A stretch of 64,000 bases of DNA from Allorhizobium borbori (GTDB lineage Bacteria > Pseudomonadota > Alphaproteobacteria > Rhizobiales > Rhizobiaceae). Each line of letters starts with the position of its first letter. Positions within the stretch are counted from its first letter, which is position 1. Location: contig NZ_JACIDU010000006.1 in assembly GCF_014196535.1 (NCBI RefSeq), positions 181,850 through 245,849 of the forward strand. Direction: 5' to 3'. This document shows, piece after piece, positions 52,265 through 60,540 of this stretch. Below the pieces are notes generated by a model, which saw only the letters and a program-made list of their open reading frames with translations, was not told the DNA's origin and did no database searches. A program made the translations under genes and the position numbers.

Positions 52265-53494
52265 ATGCTTGATTTGAAAAAGGGCGGCCTTGCCGCTCTC
52301 GCAATGGCCATGCTTGCCGGCGGTCACGCCGTCGCCGCTGACGCACCGGTCAAGATCGGCTTTGCCGGCGACCTCACCGGCGCCTGCGCGGCGCTGACCG
52401 AGGACGAGTTGAACGCCGTCAAGATCGGCGTCGACGAACTGAATGCCAAGGGCGGCATTCTCGGTCGCAAGGTGGAACTCGTCATTCGCGACAGTCAGAC
52501 CAAGCCAGACGAAGGCGCGAAGGTTGCGCGCGAACTGATTGTCGATGAAAAGATCGACGTGCTGACGGGTGTCTGCTCGTCGGCGGTCATGCTGGCGGAA
52601 TCCGCTGTCTCGGGTGAACTGAAGGTGCCGTTCTACGCCACCATCGGCTCCACCCAGCGCGCCAATATCGAGCTTTATCAGCCCTATTTCTGGCAGGCGC
52701 AGGCCAATGCTACGATGGAGGCCTATGCCGCCGCCGAATATGTGGCGAAGAAGGCCGAGTGGAAGACCATTGCGACCATGGGCTCCGATTATGAATGGGG
52801 ACACACCTCGGTTGCGGCCTTTTCGGAGCGGTTGAAGAAGCTGCGTCCCGATGTGACGATCATCGATCCGATCTTCCCGAAGGTCGGCGAAACGGCGATG
52901 GCGCCGTACATCACCACCGCGCTGAACACCAAGCCGGACGCCGTTTTCGCGGCCCTCTTTGGCGGCAGTCTGGGTAGCCTCATCAAGCAGGGGCAGGGCT
53001 TCGGCTTCTTCCAGCGCACCAATCTCGTTACGTTGATGACGGTGGATACGCTGCAATCCATGGGTTCGGCCATGCCGGCCTCGAATGTCTACGGGATTGC
53101 CCGCGCCCCCTTCTTCGCGCTGGAGCAGACGCCGGAAGTGAAGGCCTTCATCGAGAAGTATCGCGCCGCCTACAAGGAATATCCGACGGACTGGTCGATC
53201 AATGGCTATGACGGGTTGATGTTCTACGCCGCAGCCGCCGAACATGCGAAATCCGTTGCTCCGGATGCCATCATCAAGGCGATCAGCGAGATCTCCTATG
53301 ACGGTCTGCGCGGCAAGGGCCTCAAGGTCCGTGCCTTCGATGGCCAGATGAACGCGCCGTCCTATGTCGGCAAGGCGACGAAGGTGCCGGAATACGACTT
53401 TCCGATCCTGACCGAGATCGAGAAATTCCCGGGCGAGGCGCTGATGGTTTCCGAAGACGCCATCGCTGCTGCTCGCAAGGCGGCCAAGAAGTAA
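52265..53494 (+). CDS. Liv-type ABC transporter solute-binding protein
   Basis: This 409-residue periplasmic binding protein of the branched-chain amino-acid/amide family (Peripla_BP_6) has a signal peptide MLDLKKGGLAALAMAMLAGG (cleavage near VAA-DA). It continues APVKIGFAGDLTGACAALTE and AKGGILGRKVELVIRDSQTKPDEG. GGAGG precedes the ATG at 52265. It opens a five-gene transporter set inside the alicyclic-acid operon, so its ligand is more likely cyclohexanecarboxylate or an aromatic/alicyclic acid than a branched amino acid; that is inference. Stem-loops lie on both sides of the gene. Confidence 0.9.
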   Translation: MLDLKKGGLAALAMAMLAGGHAVAADAPVKIGFAGDLTGACAALTEDELNAVKIGVDELNAKGGILGRKVELVIRDSQTKPDEGAKVARELIVDEKIDVLTGVCSSAVMLAESAVSGELKVPFYATIGSTQRANIELYQPYFWQAQANATMEAYAAAEYVAKKAEWKTIATMGSDYEWGHTSVAAFSERLKKLRPDVTIIDPIFPKVGETAMAPYITTALNTKPDAVFAALFGGSLGSLIKQGQGFGFFQRTNLVTLMTVDTLQSMGSAMPASNVYGIARAPFFALEQTPEVKAFIEKYRAAYKEYPTDWSINGYDGLMFYAAAAEHAKSVAPDAIIKAISEISYDGLRGKGLKVRAFDGQMNAPSYVGKATKVPEYDFPILTEIEKFPGEALMVSEDAIAAARKAAKK

Positions 53495-53502
53495 GGCGGC
53501 CC

Positions 53503-53526
53503 CGGCAACGCCTTCCGGCGTTGCCG
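53503..53526 (+). terminator. attenuator stem-loop 1 after the binding-protein gene
   Basis: Perfect 10-bp arms CGGCAACGCC and GGCGTTGCCG close on a TTCC tetraloop, eight bases after the stop. A second hairpin follows within 10 bases. Confidence 0.65.
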
Positions 53527-53535
53527 CAAGACTGG

Positions 53536-53560
53536 CCCGGCGGGCTGATCCGCCGGGTTT
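53536..53560 (+). terminator. attenuator stem-loop 2 after the binding-protein gene
   Basis: Perfect 8-bp arms CCCGGCGG and CCGCCGGG enclose a GCTGAT loop and are followed by TTT. The tandem hairpins probably limit read-through from the binding-protein gene into the permease genes. Confidence 0.6.
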
Positions 53561-53580
53561 CCAGCCTGGAGATATTCGCA

Positions 53581-54453
53581 ATGGTTCTGATCCAGTTCGT
53601 CAACGGGCTCATGGAAGGCATGACGCTTTTCCTGATCGCATCCGGCCTGACACTCATTTTCGGCGTATCCCGCATCATCAATTTCGCGCACGGCTCACTC
53701 TACATGCTCGGCGCATTCCTGACCTATGAACTCGTGCAGATCCTCGCGCCCGGCACGCTGTGGGGCTTCTTCGCCTCTGTCATCGTCGGTGCCGCGATCG
53801 TGTCGCTGATCGGCGTGCTGTTCGAAGTCACGGCGCTGCGCCGCATCTATGGCGCCGATGGACTGATGCAGCTTATCGTGACCATCGCGCTCGTTCTGAT
53901 CGTGCGGGATGTGGTGCGCATGATCTGGGGCCCGAACAGCATCACGGTGCCCATGCCGGATGCGCTGGCAGGCGCCATCGTCATCGGCGAAAACTATTTC
54001 CCGCTCTTTCCCATCGTCGTCTTTGCCGCCGGTCTCGTGATCGTGCTGGCGATGATCTGGGTCATCTATTTCACCCGCGCCGGCATCCTGCTCCGGGCCG
54101 GCACCGATGATCGCGGCATGGCGGCGCTGCTTGGCATCAACGAGCGGATGATCTTCACCGCCGTCTTTGCTGCCGGCGCGTTCCTTGCGGGGCTCGCGGG
54201 CGGGCTGTCCGCGCCCTATGGCGAGGTCAATCACCTGCTCGATACCACCGTCATAGTCTCGGCCTTCATCGTCTGCGTCATCGGCGGGCTCGGCAATCTC
54301 TATGGCGCGCTGGCCGGCGCACTGGTCGTCGGTATCACCAAGGCCATGGGCGTCATGTATTTCCCGCGGCTCTCGATGGTGCTGATCTTTCTCATCATGG
54401 CTGCGGTTCTGATCGGCCGTTCGCTCGGTCGTCAGGGAGGATCGGCCCGATGA
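53581..54453 (+). CDS. Liv-type ABC permease (LivH-like)
   Basis: This 290-residue permease with about eight hydrophobic segments starts MVLIQFVNGLMEGMTLFLIASGLTLIFGVSRIINFAHGSLYMLGA, the standard LivH opening. It ends with the family segment GGLGNLYGALAGALVVG. The ATG at 53581 has GGAG upstream. Its stop overlaps the LivM-like start by four bases. Confidence 0.93.
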   Translation: MVLIQFVNGLMEGMTLFLIASGLTLIFGVSRIINFAHGSLYMLGAFLTYELVQILAPGTLWGFFASVIVGAAIVSLIGVLFEVTALRRIYGADGLMQLIVTIALVLIVRDVVRMIWGPNSITVPMPDALAGAIVIGENYFPLFPIVVFAAGLVIVLAMIWVIYFTRAGILLRAGTDDRGMAALLGINERMIFTAVFAAGAFLAGLAGGLSAPYGEVNHLLDTTVIVSAFIVCVIGGLGNLYGALAGALVVGITKAMGVMYFPRLSMVLIFLIMAAVLIGRSLGRQGGSAR

Positions 54454-55433
54454 ACGCGCCTGCTCATCCCACCGAACTCTCGCGTCGCTGGTCGTCGCTT
54501 TCGGGCATCGATATCAACTGGAAGCTGGTCATTCCGGCGCTCATCCTGGCAGAAGTCATAAACCGCACGACGGGCGCCAGCACCACGACGCTTCTGACCG
54601 AGATCATCATTTTCGCGCTCTTCGCCTCGTCGCTCAATCTTCTCATGAGCTTCGGCCACATGGTGTCCTTCGGCCATTCCGCCTATTTCGGGCTGGGTGC
54701 CTACGGGTTCACGCTGGCCGTCACCAAGGCGGGGCTGCCGCTGGAGGCCGCCGTCCTCCTCGGGCCGCTCGTTGCGGCTCTCGGCGGCCTCCTGTTCGGC
54801 GCGCTTTGCGTCCGACTGACTGAAATCTACTTCGCCATGCTGACGCTTGCCTGCGCACAGATCACCTATACCGTGCTGTTCCAGTGGTATGATTTCACCG
54901 GCGGCGATACCGGCATCACGGGCTTCATGGCGCCGCGCTTCGGCCTTTCGGGGCAGAATTTCGCCAGCCTGACGCTGGCGGTCGTCACCCTCTCGCTGTT
55001 TGCGCTGTGGTGGATCGTGCGTTCACCGCTCGGCCTGTCCATCCGCGCCGCCGGTCAGGACCGGTTTCGCGCGGAAGCACTGGGGCTGACGGTGCGCCGC
55101 GTGCAGTTGACGGCCTTCGTCATCGCCGCCTTCTTCGCGGGCATTGCCGGCATGCTCTATGCCGTGCTGCACGGTTCGGCCTTCCCGGATTACGCCGGCC
55201 TCGGCCTGACGCTCGACAGTCTCATCATGGTCGTGCTTGGCGGTCTGAACAGCTTTGCCGGCGGCATCTGGGGGGCGATCATCTACAAGCTGCTCGGGGC
55301 TTTCGTACCCTCGCTGGTGCATGAATGGGAACTGGTGCTCGGCCTCATCCTGCTCGTGATCGTTCTGACCGCTCCGAAGGGCTTTGCCGGCCTCATCGCC
55401 CGCCTGGGCCTCGACCGTAAGGGAGGCCGCTGA
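54450..55433 (+). CDS. Liv-type ABC permease (LivM-like)
   Basis: This 327-residue permease has the LivM features SLNLLMSFGHMVSFGHSAYFGLGAY and GLNSFAGGIWGAIIYKLL. It pairs with the LivH-like subunit in the inner membrane. It overlaps both neighbours by one to four bases, so the transporter proteins are translationally coupled. Confidence 0.93.
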   Translation: MNAPAHPTELSRRWSSLSGIDINWKLVIPALILAEVINRTTGASTTTLLTEIIIFALFASSLNLLMSFGHMVSFGHSAYFGLGAYGFTLAVTKAGLPLEAAVLLGPLVAALGGLLFGALCVRLTEIYFAMLTLACAQITYTVLFQWYDFTGGDTGITGFMAPRFGLSGQNFASLTLAVVTLSLFALWWIVRSPLGLSIRAAGQDRFRAEALGLTVRRVQLTAFVIAAFFAGIAGMLYAVLHGSAFPDYAGLGLTLDSLIMVVLGGLNSFAGGIWGAIIYKLLGAFVPSLVHEWELVLGLILLVIVLTAPKGFAGLIARLGLDRKGGR

Positions 55434-56179
55434 TGGACCCCATTCTTTCCGCCCGCAATATCCGCAAGCGTTACGGCGCGTTCCTGGCGTTGAAGGACGT
55501 AACCTTCGATCTGCCGAGGGGCGAACGCCATGCGCTGATTGGCCCGAACGGTGCCGGCAAATCCACCTTCATCGCCTGTGTGGCCGGTCAGCTTCCGGGC
55601 GTCGAGGGCAAGATGATCTTCCGGGGAGAGGACATTACGGCGCTGACACCCGCAAGCCTCGCGAAAAAGGGCATTGGCCGCACCTTCCAGATCAGCCGCG
55701 CCTTCCTGCAGATGACCGTGATGGAAAACATCATGGCGGCCGTGGTGATCGCATCCGGCCGCTGGACGAGCCTGTCGCGGGGACTTTATCGCGACAATCT
55801 CGAAAAGGCCTTCGGGCTTCTGGAAACGGTCAAACTGGATGACCGGGCCGCCGCCCGGGTTGCCGATCTGTCGCTCGGCGATCGCAAACGGCTGGAATTC
55901 GGCATGGCGCTCGCCGGCGATCCGGAACTGCTGCTGCTCGATGAGCCGACGGCGGGCATGAGCATCAAGGAGCGTCACTACCTCATGGAAATGGTGGCGA
56001 CCCGCATGGAGGAAACCGGCAAGACACTGCTTTTCGTGGAACACGACATCGACGTGGTGATGAAGATCGCCCAGCGCGTCACCGTCATGGCGCGCGGTGC
56101 GGTGCTGGTGGTTGGCACGCCGGCGGAGATCGCCGCCAATGAAGAGGTGCAGGCCATCTATCTCGGAGGCCATCACTGA
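55433..56179 (+). CDS. Liv-type ABC ATPase (LivG-like)
   Basis: This 248-residue ATPase has Walker A GPNGAGKSTFIA, a LivG-type signature at DLSLGDRKRLEFGMAL (LSxG degenerate, as in LivG proteins), Walker B LLLLDEPTAGMS and the H-loop LLFVEHDIDVV. It forms the ATPase pair with the next gene, overlapping it by one base. Confidence 0.93.
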   Translation: MDPILSARNIRKRYGAFLALKDVTFDLPRGERHALIGPNGAGKSTFIACVAGQLPGVEGKMIFRGEDITALTPASLAKKGIGRTFQISRAFLQMTVMENIMAAVVIASGRWTSLSRGLYRDNLEKAFGLLETVKLDDRAAARVADLSLGDRKRLEFGMALAGDPELLLLDEPTAGMSIKERHYLMEMVATRMEETGKTLLFVEHDIDVVMKIAQRVTVMARGAVLVVGTPAEIAANEEVQAIYLGGHH

Positions 56180-56895
56180 TGACGGCGATGCTTTCCATTT
56201 CCAATCTCCATGCCTCCTATGGCAAGGCCGAGGCGCTGCATGGCATCGATCTCACGGTCGAGACGGGCGAGGTCGTCTGCCTCATCGGGCGAAACGGTGT
56301 CGGCAAGTCATCGACGATGAAATCCATCGTGCGCGACCAGATCACCGTGACGGGTGGCGAGGTCGTCTTTGACGGTGCGTCGCTGGCCGGTCTTCGCCCC
56401 TATGAGGTCGTGCGCCGCGGTGTTGGCTACGTGCCGGAAGACCGCCGCGTCTTTGCCTCGCTTTCGGTGCTGGAAAACCTGCGCGTGCCGCGTCCGGTTT
56501 CCGCCGGCGACCGGCGCAACTGGAACGTCGAGCAGGTCTTCGAACTCTTCCCGCAGCTTTACGATTACCGCCACCGCAAGGCGGGCGTCATGAGTGGCGG
56601 CGAACAGCAGATGCTTTCGATTGCCCGCTCGCTCATCACCTGCCCGAAGCTTCTGCTGCTCGATGAGCCGCATGAGGGGCTTGCCCCGAAGATCGCCGAG
56701 GAAGTTGTCACCGCCATTGCCGCGCTGAAGCGGGAAGGCGTGTCGATGGTGATTTCCGAGCAGGCGCTCAACACGATCCGCCGCTGTGCCGACCGCGTCT
56801 ACGTGGTCGACCGTGGCATGACAGTCTGGAACGGTACCGTGGACGGCTTCTACGCCGACCCGGAGATCGCCCGCAAATATCTGATGGTCAGCTAA
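56179..56895 (+). CDS. Liv-type ABC ATPase (LivF-like)
   Basis: This 238-residue ATPase has Walker A GRNGVGKSSTMKS, signature MSGGEQQMLSIARSL, Walker B LLLLDEPHEGLAPK and the LivF-specific GYVPEDRRVFASLSVLENL. It completes the transporter. The acyl-CoA dehydrogenase gene follows 15 bases later, tying uptake to catabolism. Confidence 0.93.
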   Translation: MTAMLSISNLHASYGKAEALHGIDLTVETGEVVCLIGRNGVGKSSTMKSIVRDQITVTGGEVVFDGASLAGLRPYEVVRRGVGYVPEDRRVFASLSVLENLRVPRPVSAGDRRNWNVEQVFELFPQLYDYRHRKAGVMSGGEQQMLSIARSLITCPKLLLLDEPHEGLAPKIAEEVVTAIAALKREGVSMVISEQALNTIRRCADRVYVVDRGMTVWNGTVDGFYADPEIARKYLMVS

Positions 56896-56910
56896 GGACC
56901 GGGAGGACAC

Positions 56911-58071
56911 ATGACCGCTACGATTTTCGACACCGAAGAACTCTCCGCACTGCGCGACATGGCGCGCAAGTTCGCGACGGAAAAGCTTGCGCCGCGCTAT
57001 CAGGCACGGGAAAAGGCCGGTACTTTCGAAAAGGACCTGCTGCGCGAAATGGGATCGCTCGGCCTGATCGCCCCGGAGCTGCCGGAGGAATATGGCGGGC
57101 TCGGTGCGGGCAGCATCTATTCCGGTGTCATCATCGAGGAAGTCGGCCGCGCGGATTTCAACGTCGGCTACATCAACATCCTTGCTTCTCTCAACGGCCA
57201 GATCATCGCCAATTTCGCCAATGAGGAGTTGCGCCGTCACTGGCTGCCGAAGATCATTTCCGGCGAAGAGGTCGTCTGCATCGCGCTTACAGAACCGCGC
57301 GGTGGTTCCGATGCCGCCAATCTCGGCCTGAAGATGGAGCGCGATGGCGACCATTACGTCATCAACGGCGAGAAGACCTCGATTTCCATGGCCGACCAGG
57401 CGGCGGGCGCGGTGGTTTTCGCCCGCACCGGCACGGTGGAGGAAAAGGCGCGCGGCATTTCGGCGATCTTCGTGCCGATGGATACGCCCGGGATTTCCAC
57501 CACGCGCTTCACCGATATCGGTCAGCACGCCATCGGCCGCGGCTCCATCTTCTTCGACAACGTGCGCGTGCCGGCGGAAAACCTGCTGGGCGAGGAAGGC
57601 AAGGGCTTTGTTCAGGTGATGCAGGGCTTCGACTTTTCGCGCTCGCTGATCGGTCTCCAGTGCATTGGCACCGCCCGCCAGAGCCTTGACGAGACCTGGG
57701 CCTATATCGGTGAACGCAAGGCGTTCGGCAAACCACTGGCCGCCTTCCAGGGCATCACCCACCAGCTTGCGGCCTTCGATACCAAGGTGGAGGCTGCCCG
57801 GCTTCTCTCCTACAACGCCTTGTGGCTGAAGGATCAGGGCCTGCCGCACACGGCGGAAGCGGCCATGACCAAATGGTGGCCGCCGCTTCTCGCCTACGAA
57901 ACGATCCACGCCTGCCTGCTCGTTCACGGTCACGCCGGCTATTCGAACGAACTGCCTTTCGAACAGCGCCTCCGCGATGTGCTGGGCCTGCAGATCGGCG
58001 ATGGCACGGCCAACATCATGAAGAACATCATCGCCCGCGAGCGGGCTGGACGTGCAGCCGTTGCCGGCTGA
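56911..58071 (+). CDS. aliB: cyclohexanecarboxyl-CoA dehydrogenase candidate, AliB-like
   Basis: This 386-residue acyl-CoA dehydrogenase is proposed to convert cyclohexanecarboxyl-CoA to cyclohex-1-ene-1-carboxyl-CoA. It has the FAD/substrate segment CIALTEPRGGSDAANLGLKM and the C-terminal VHGHAGYSNELPFEQRLRD. The end-of-helix segment is LQIGDGTANIMKN. Aligned with RIYEGTTQIQ of the enzyme at 3149, the usual catalytic Glu is Asp at residue 364. The swap might reposition the base for a ring substrate, or the base may lie elsewhere as in isovaleryl-CoA dehydrogenase. The identity rests mainly on gene order (badHI, ABC transporter, this gene, CoA ligase). Confidence 0.8.
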   Translation: MTATIFDTEELSALRDMARKFATEKLAPRYQAREKAGTFEKDLLREMGSLGLIAPELPEEYGGLGAGSIYSGVIIEEVGRADFNVGYINILASLNGQIIANFANEELRRHWLPKIISGEEVVCIALTEPRGGSDAANLGLKMERDGDHYVINGEKTSISMADQAAGAVVFARTGTVEEKARGISAIFVPMDTPGISTTRFTDIGQHAIGRGSIFFDNVRVPAENLLGEEGKGFVQVMQGFDFSRSLIGLQCIGTARQSLDETWAYIGERKAFGKPLAAFQGITHQLAAFDTKVEAARLLSYNALWLKDQGLPHTAEAAMTKWWPPLLAYETIHACLLVHGHAGYSNELPFEQRLRDVLGLQIGDGTANIMKNIIARERAGRAAVAG

Positions 58072-58096
58072 TTGTGAATACGGGAGGAGGAACCCC

Positions 58097-59752
58097 ATGA
58101 AATTCGATGCTATCCTGATGGAACCGCGCCGCGCGCGGATGGAGGCCGAAGGCCACTGGCGCGGCATGACGCTGCTCGACTATTTCGAGGAAAAGCTGGC
58201 CGCCAATCCCGATCGCATCACGCTTTCGGCCTATACGGTGGCGGATGGCGCCTGCCGCAACTTCACCTATCGCGAACTCGACCGGCTCTCCGACCTCGCC
58301 GCCGTTGGCCTGCACCGGCTGGGACTTGGCAAGGACGATGTGCTTTCGTCCCAGCTTCCGAATGGCTGGGAATTCGTGGTTCTCTATCTCGCCTGCCGCA
58401 AGCTCGGCGTCGTCTTCAACCCGGTCATGCCGATCTTCCGCGAGCATGAGCTTTTGTTCATGCTGAAGCATGGTGAGGCCAAGGCGCTGGTGGTGCCGAA
58501 GCTGTTCCGCAACTTCGACCACGAGGCGATGGCGGACGGTATGCGCCCGCAATTGCCGGACCTGAAGCACGTCATCGTCATGGGCTCGGGCACGGAGAAC
58601 GACTTCGAGCGCCTGCTGCTCGATCCCTCTTTCGCGGATGAACCGGATATCGAACGCCTGACCACCGAGCATCGCGGTGATGGCAACGATGTGTGCCAGC
58701 TCATCTACACCTCCGGCACCACGGGCGAGCCGAAGGGCGTGATGCACACGGCCAACACCATGTATTCCAACCTCGTGCCCTATGGTGAGCGGCTGCATCT
58801 TTCTGCCGACACGCAGCTTCTGATGGCCTCGCCCATGGCACACCAGACCGGCTTCATGTACGGCCTGCTTTTGCCGGTGCAGCTTGGCGCGCGCATGATC
58901 CTGATGGACGTGTGGGACAAGACGCTGGCCGCGAAGCTGATTGCCGAGGAAAAGATCAGCTTCACCATGGCCTCCACGCCGTTCCTCATGGACCTCACCA
59001 ATGCGGTGGAGGAACTCGGCACGGATTCGTCCTCGCTGAAAATCTTTCTCTGCGCCGGCACCGCCATTCCCGGTTCGCTGGTTGAGCGCGCCGGCAAGGT
59101 TCTCGGCACCCGGATCATTTCGGCCTGGGGCATGACGGAAAATGGCGCGGTGACCGTAGTCGCCCCGGAGGACGATCCGGAACGCTCGATCAACACCGAC
59201 GGTTTCGTACTGCCGGGCATGGAGCTGCAGATCCGGGGAACGGATGGCAAGCCGGTGCCGGTTGGCCATGAGGGCGAACTTTATGTGCGTGGTTGCTCGA
59301 ACTTCGTCGGCTATCTTCGCCGTCCGGAATGGAACAATACGGATGCCGAAGGCTGGTTCGACACGGGCGACATCGCCCGCATGGATGATCGCGGCTATAT
59401 CCGCATCTGCGGTCGCTCCAAGGACATCATCATTCGCGGGGCGGAAAATATCCCGGTGATCGAGGTGGAGTCGCTGCTCTACAAGCATCCGGCCATCCAG
59501 CAGGTGGCGATCGTCGGCTATCCGGACGAGCGTCTGGGAGAGCGGGCCTGCGCCTTCGTCGTTCCGCGCCCGGACAAGAGCTTCGATTTCGCGGAAATGA
59601 CGCGCTTCCTGAAGGAACTGCATCTGGCCCAGCAATATTTCCCGGAACGGCTGGAAATTCGCGACAAGCTGCCGGCAACGGCCTCGGGCAAGATCCAGAA
59701 ATTCGCGCTGCGCAATCTGCTGAAGGCGGAGTTCGAGGCCAGGGCGTCATGA
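58097..59752 (+). CDS. aliA: acyl-CoA ligase, AliA-like (cyclohexanecarboxylate-CoA ligase candidate)
   Basis: This 551-residue AMP-forming acyl-CoA synthetase activates a carboxylic acid with ATP and CoA. Seen are the P-loop LIYTSGTTGEPKGV, the adenine motif SAWGMTENGAV, the hinge segment WFDTGDIARMDDRGYIRICGRSKD and the C-terminal catalytic Lys in TASGKIQKFALR (K532). GGAGGAGG precedes the ATG at 58097; an earlier in-frame start at 58052 overlaps the dehydrogenase gene. Context beside AliB- and BadHI-like genes supports an alicyclic acid substrate. It overlaps the next SDR by four bases. Confidence 0.85.
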   Translation: MKFDAILMEPRRARMEAEGHWRGMTLLDYFEEKLAANPDRITLSAYTVADGACRNFTYRELDRLSDLAAVGLHRLGLGKDDVLSSQLPNGWEFVVLYLACRKLGVVFNPVMPIFREHELLFMLKHGEAKALVVPKLFRNFDHEAMADGMRPQLPDLKHVIVMGSGTENDFERLLLDPSFADEPDIERLTTEHRGDGNDVCQLIYTSGTTGEPKGVMHTANTMYSNLVPYGERLHLSADTQLLMASPMAHQTGFMYGLLLPVQLGARMILMDVWDKTLAAKLIAEEKISFTMASTPFLMDLTNAVEELGTDSSSLKIFLCAGTAIPGSLVERAGKVLGTRIISAWGMTENGAVTVVAPEDDPERSINTDGFVLPGMELQIRGTDGKPVPVGHEGELYVRGCSNFVGYLRRPEWNNTDAEGWFDTGDIARMDDRGYIRICGRSKDIIIRGAENIPVIEVESLLYKHPAIQQVAIVGYPDERLGERACAFVVPRPDKSFDFAEMTRFLKELHLAQQYFPERLEIRDKLPATASGKIQKFALRNLLKAEFEARAS

Positions 59753-60522
59753 CGAAGCCGACACGACTGGCAGGCCGCCGCGCCGTTGTCACCGGTGCGG
59801 GCGGGCCGATGGGGCGCGCCATCGCCGAACGTCTTCTGGCCGAAGGGCTTGAAGGGCTGGCGCTGACGGATATTTCCGGTACGCGCCTTGCCGCCACGGC
59901 GGATGCGCTGTCGGCCGCCCATCCCGAGGTGCGGATCGTGGCGTTGCGCGGCGACGTGACCGTTGCGGCGGAGGCGAAAGCCTTCGCCGGCACGGTGTTC
60001 GACACGCTCGGCGGGGCGGACATCCTCGTCAATGTGGTCGGCGGCATTCGCTCTCGCCAGCTTTACACGCCCTTTCTCGAAATGAACGAGGCTCAGTGGA
60101 AGGCGACCTTCGACATCAACCTTCTTGGCAATTTTCATCTGGTGCAGGCCTTCGCGCCTGGCATGCTGGAGCGGGGCGAGGGACGGATCATCAACCTATC
60201 CTCCATCGTTTTCGGGGCCGAGCCAGGGCAGGTGGACTATGCCGCCGCCAAGGCTGCCGTTGCCTCGATGACCCGCAGCCTTGCGGCGGAATTTGCCCCG
60301 GCGGTGACGGTGAACGCAGTCGCGCCCGGCCTGACGCGGACCTCGGTGACAGAGACCATGCCGAAGGAGGAGGGCGACAAGCTGGTGGCTGCGGCCTTCA
60401 ACCGCCGCATGGCCGAACCCGTCGAGATTGCCGATGCCGTCGCCTTCTTCGCCCTGGAGACGAGCCGCTTCGTGACAGGCGAAATCCTCGCCGTGTCCGG
60501 TGGCATTCACCCGCATCTTTGA
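59749..60522 (+). CDS. short-chain dehydrogenase/reductase
   Basis: This 257-residue SDR has VVTGAGGPMGRAIAERLLAEG (cofactor motif with GGPMG in place of GGIG), the catalytic Ser in INLSSIVFG and YxxxK in VDYAAAKAAV, and ends GEILAVSGGIHPHL. It lies between the CoA ligase and the fused beta-oxidation gene. It could oxidise a substituted ring alcohol, such as a hydroxycyclohexanecarboxyl-CoA, widening the substrate range beyond BadH. No close named match is recognised. Confidence 0.85.
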   Translation: MTKPTRLAGRRAVVTGAGGPMGRAIAERLLAEGLEGLALTDISGTRLAATADALSAAHPEVRIVALRGDVTVAAEAKAFAGTVFDTLGGADILVNVVGGIRSRQLYTPFLEMNEAQWKATFDINLLGNFHLVQAFAPGMLERGEGRIINLSSIVFGAEPGQVDYAAAKAAVASMTRSLAAEFAPAVTVNAVAPGLTRTSVTETMPKEEGDKLVAAAFNRRMAEPVEIADAVAFFALETSRFVTGEILAVSGGIHPHL

Positions 60523-60540
60523 AACGAACAGGCCCAAGCC

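Noticed and set aside
52265..56895. A plain branched-chain amino-acid transporter
   Set aside because: The Liv family also carries aromatic and other acids, and here it lies inside the badHI/ali operon, so a leucine-type assignment would ignore context.
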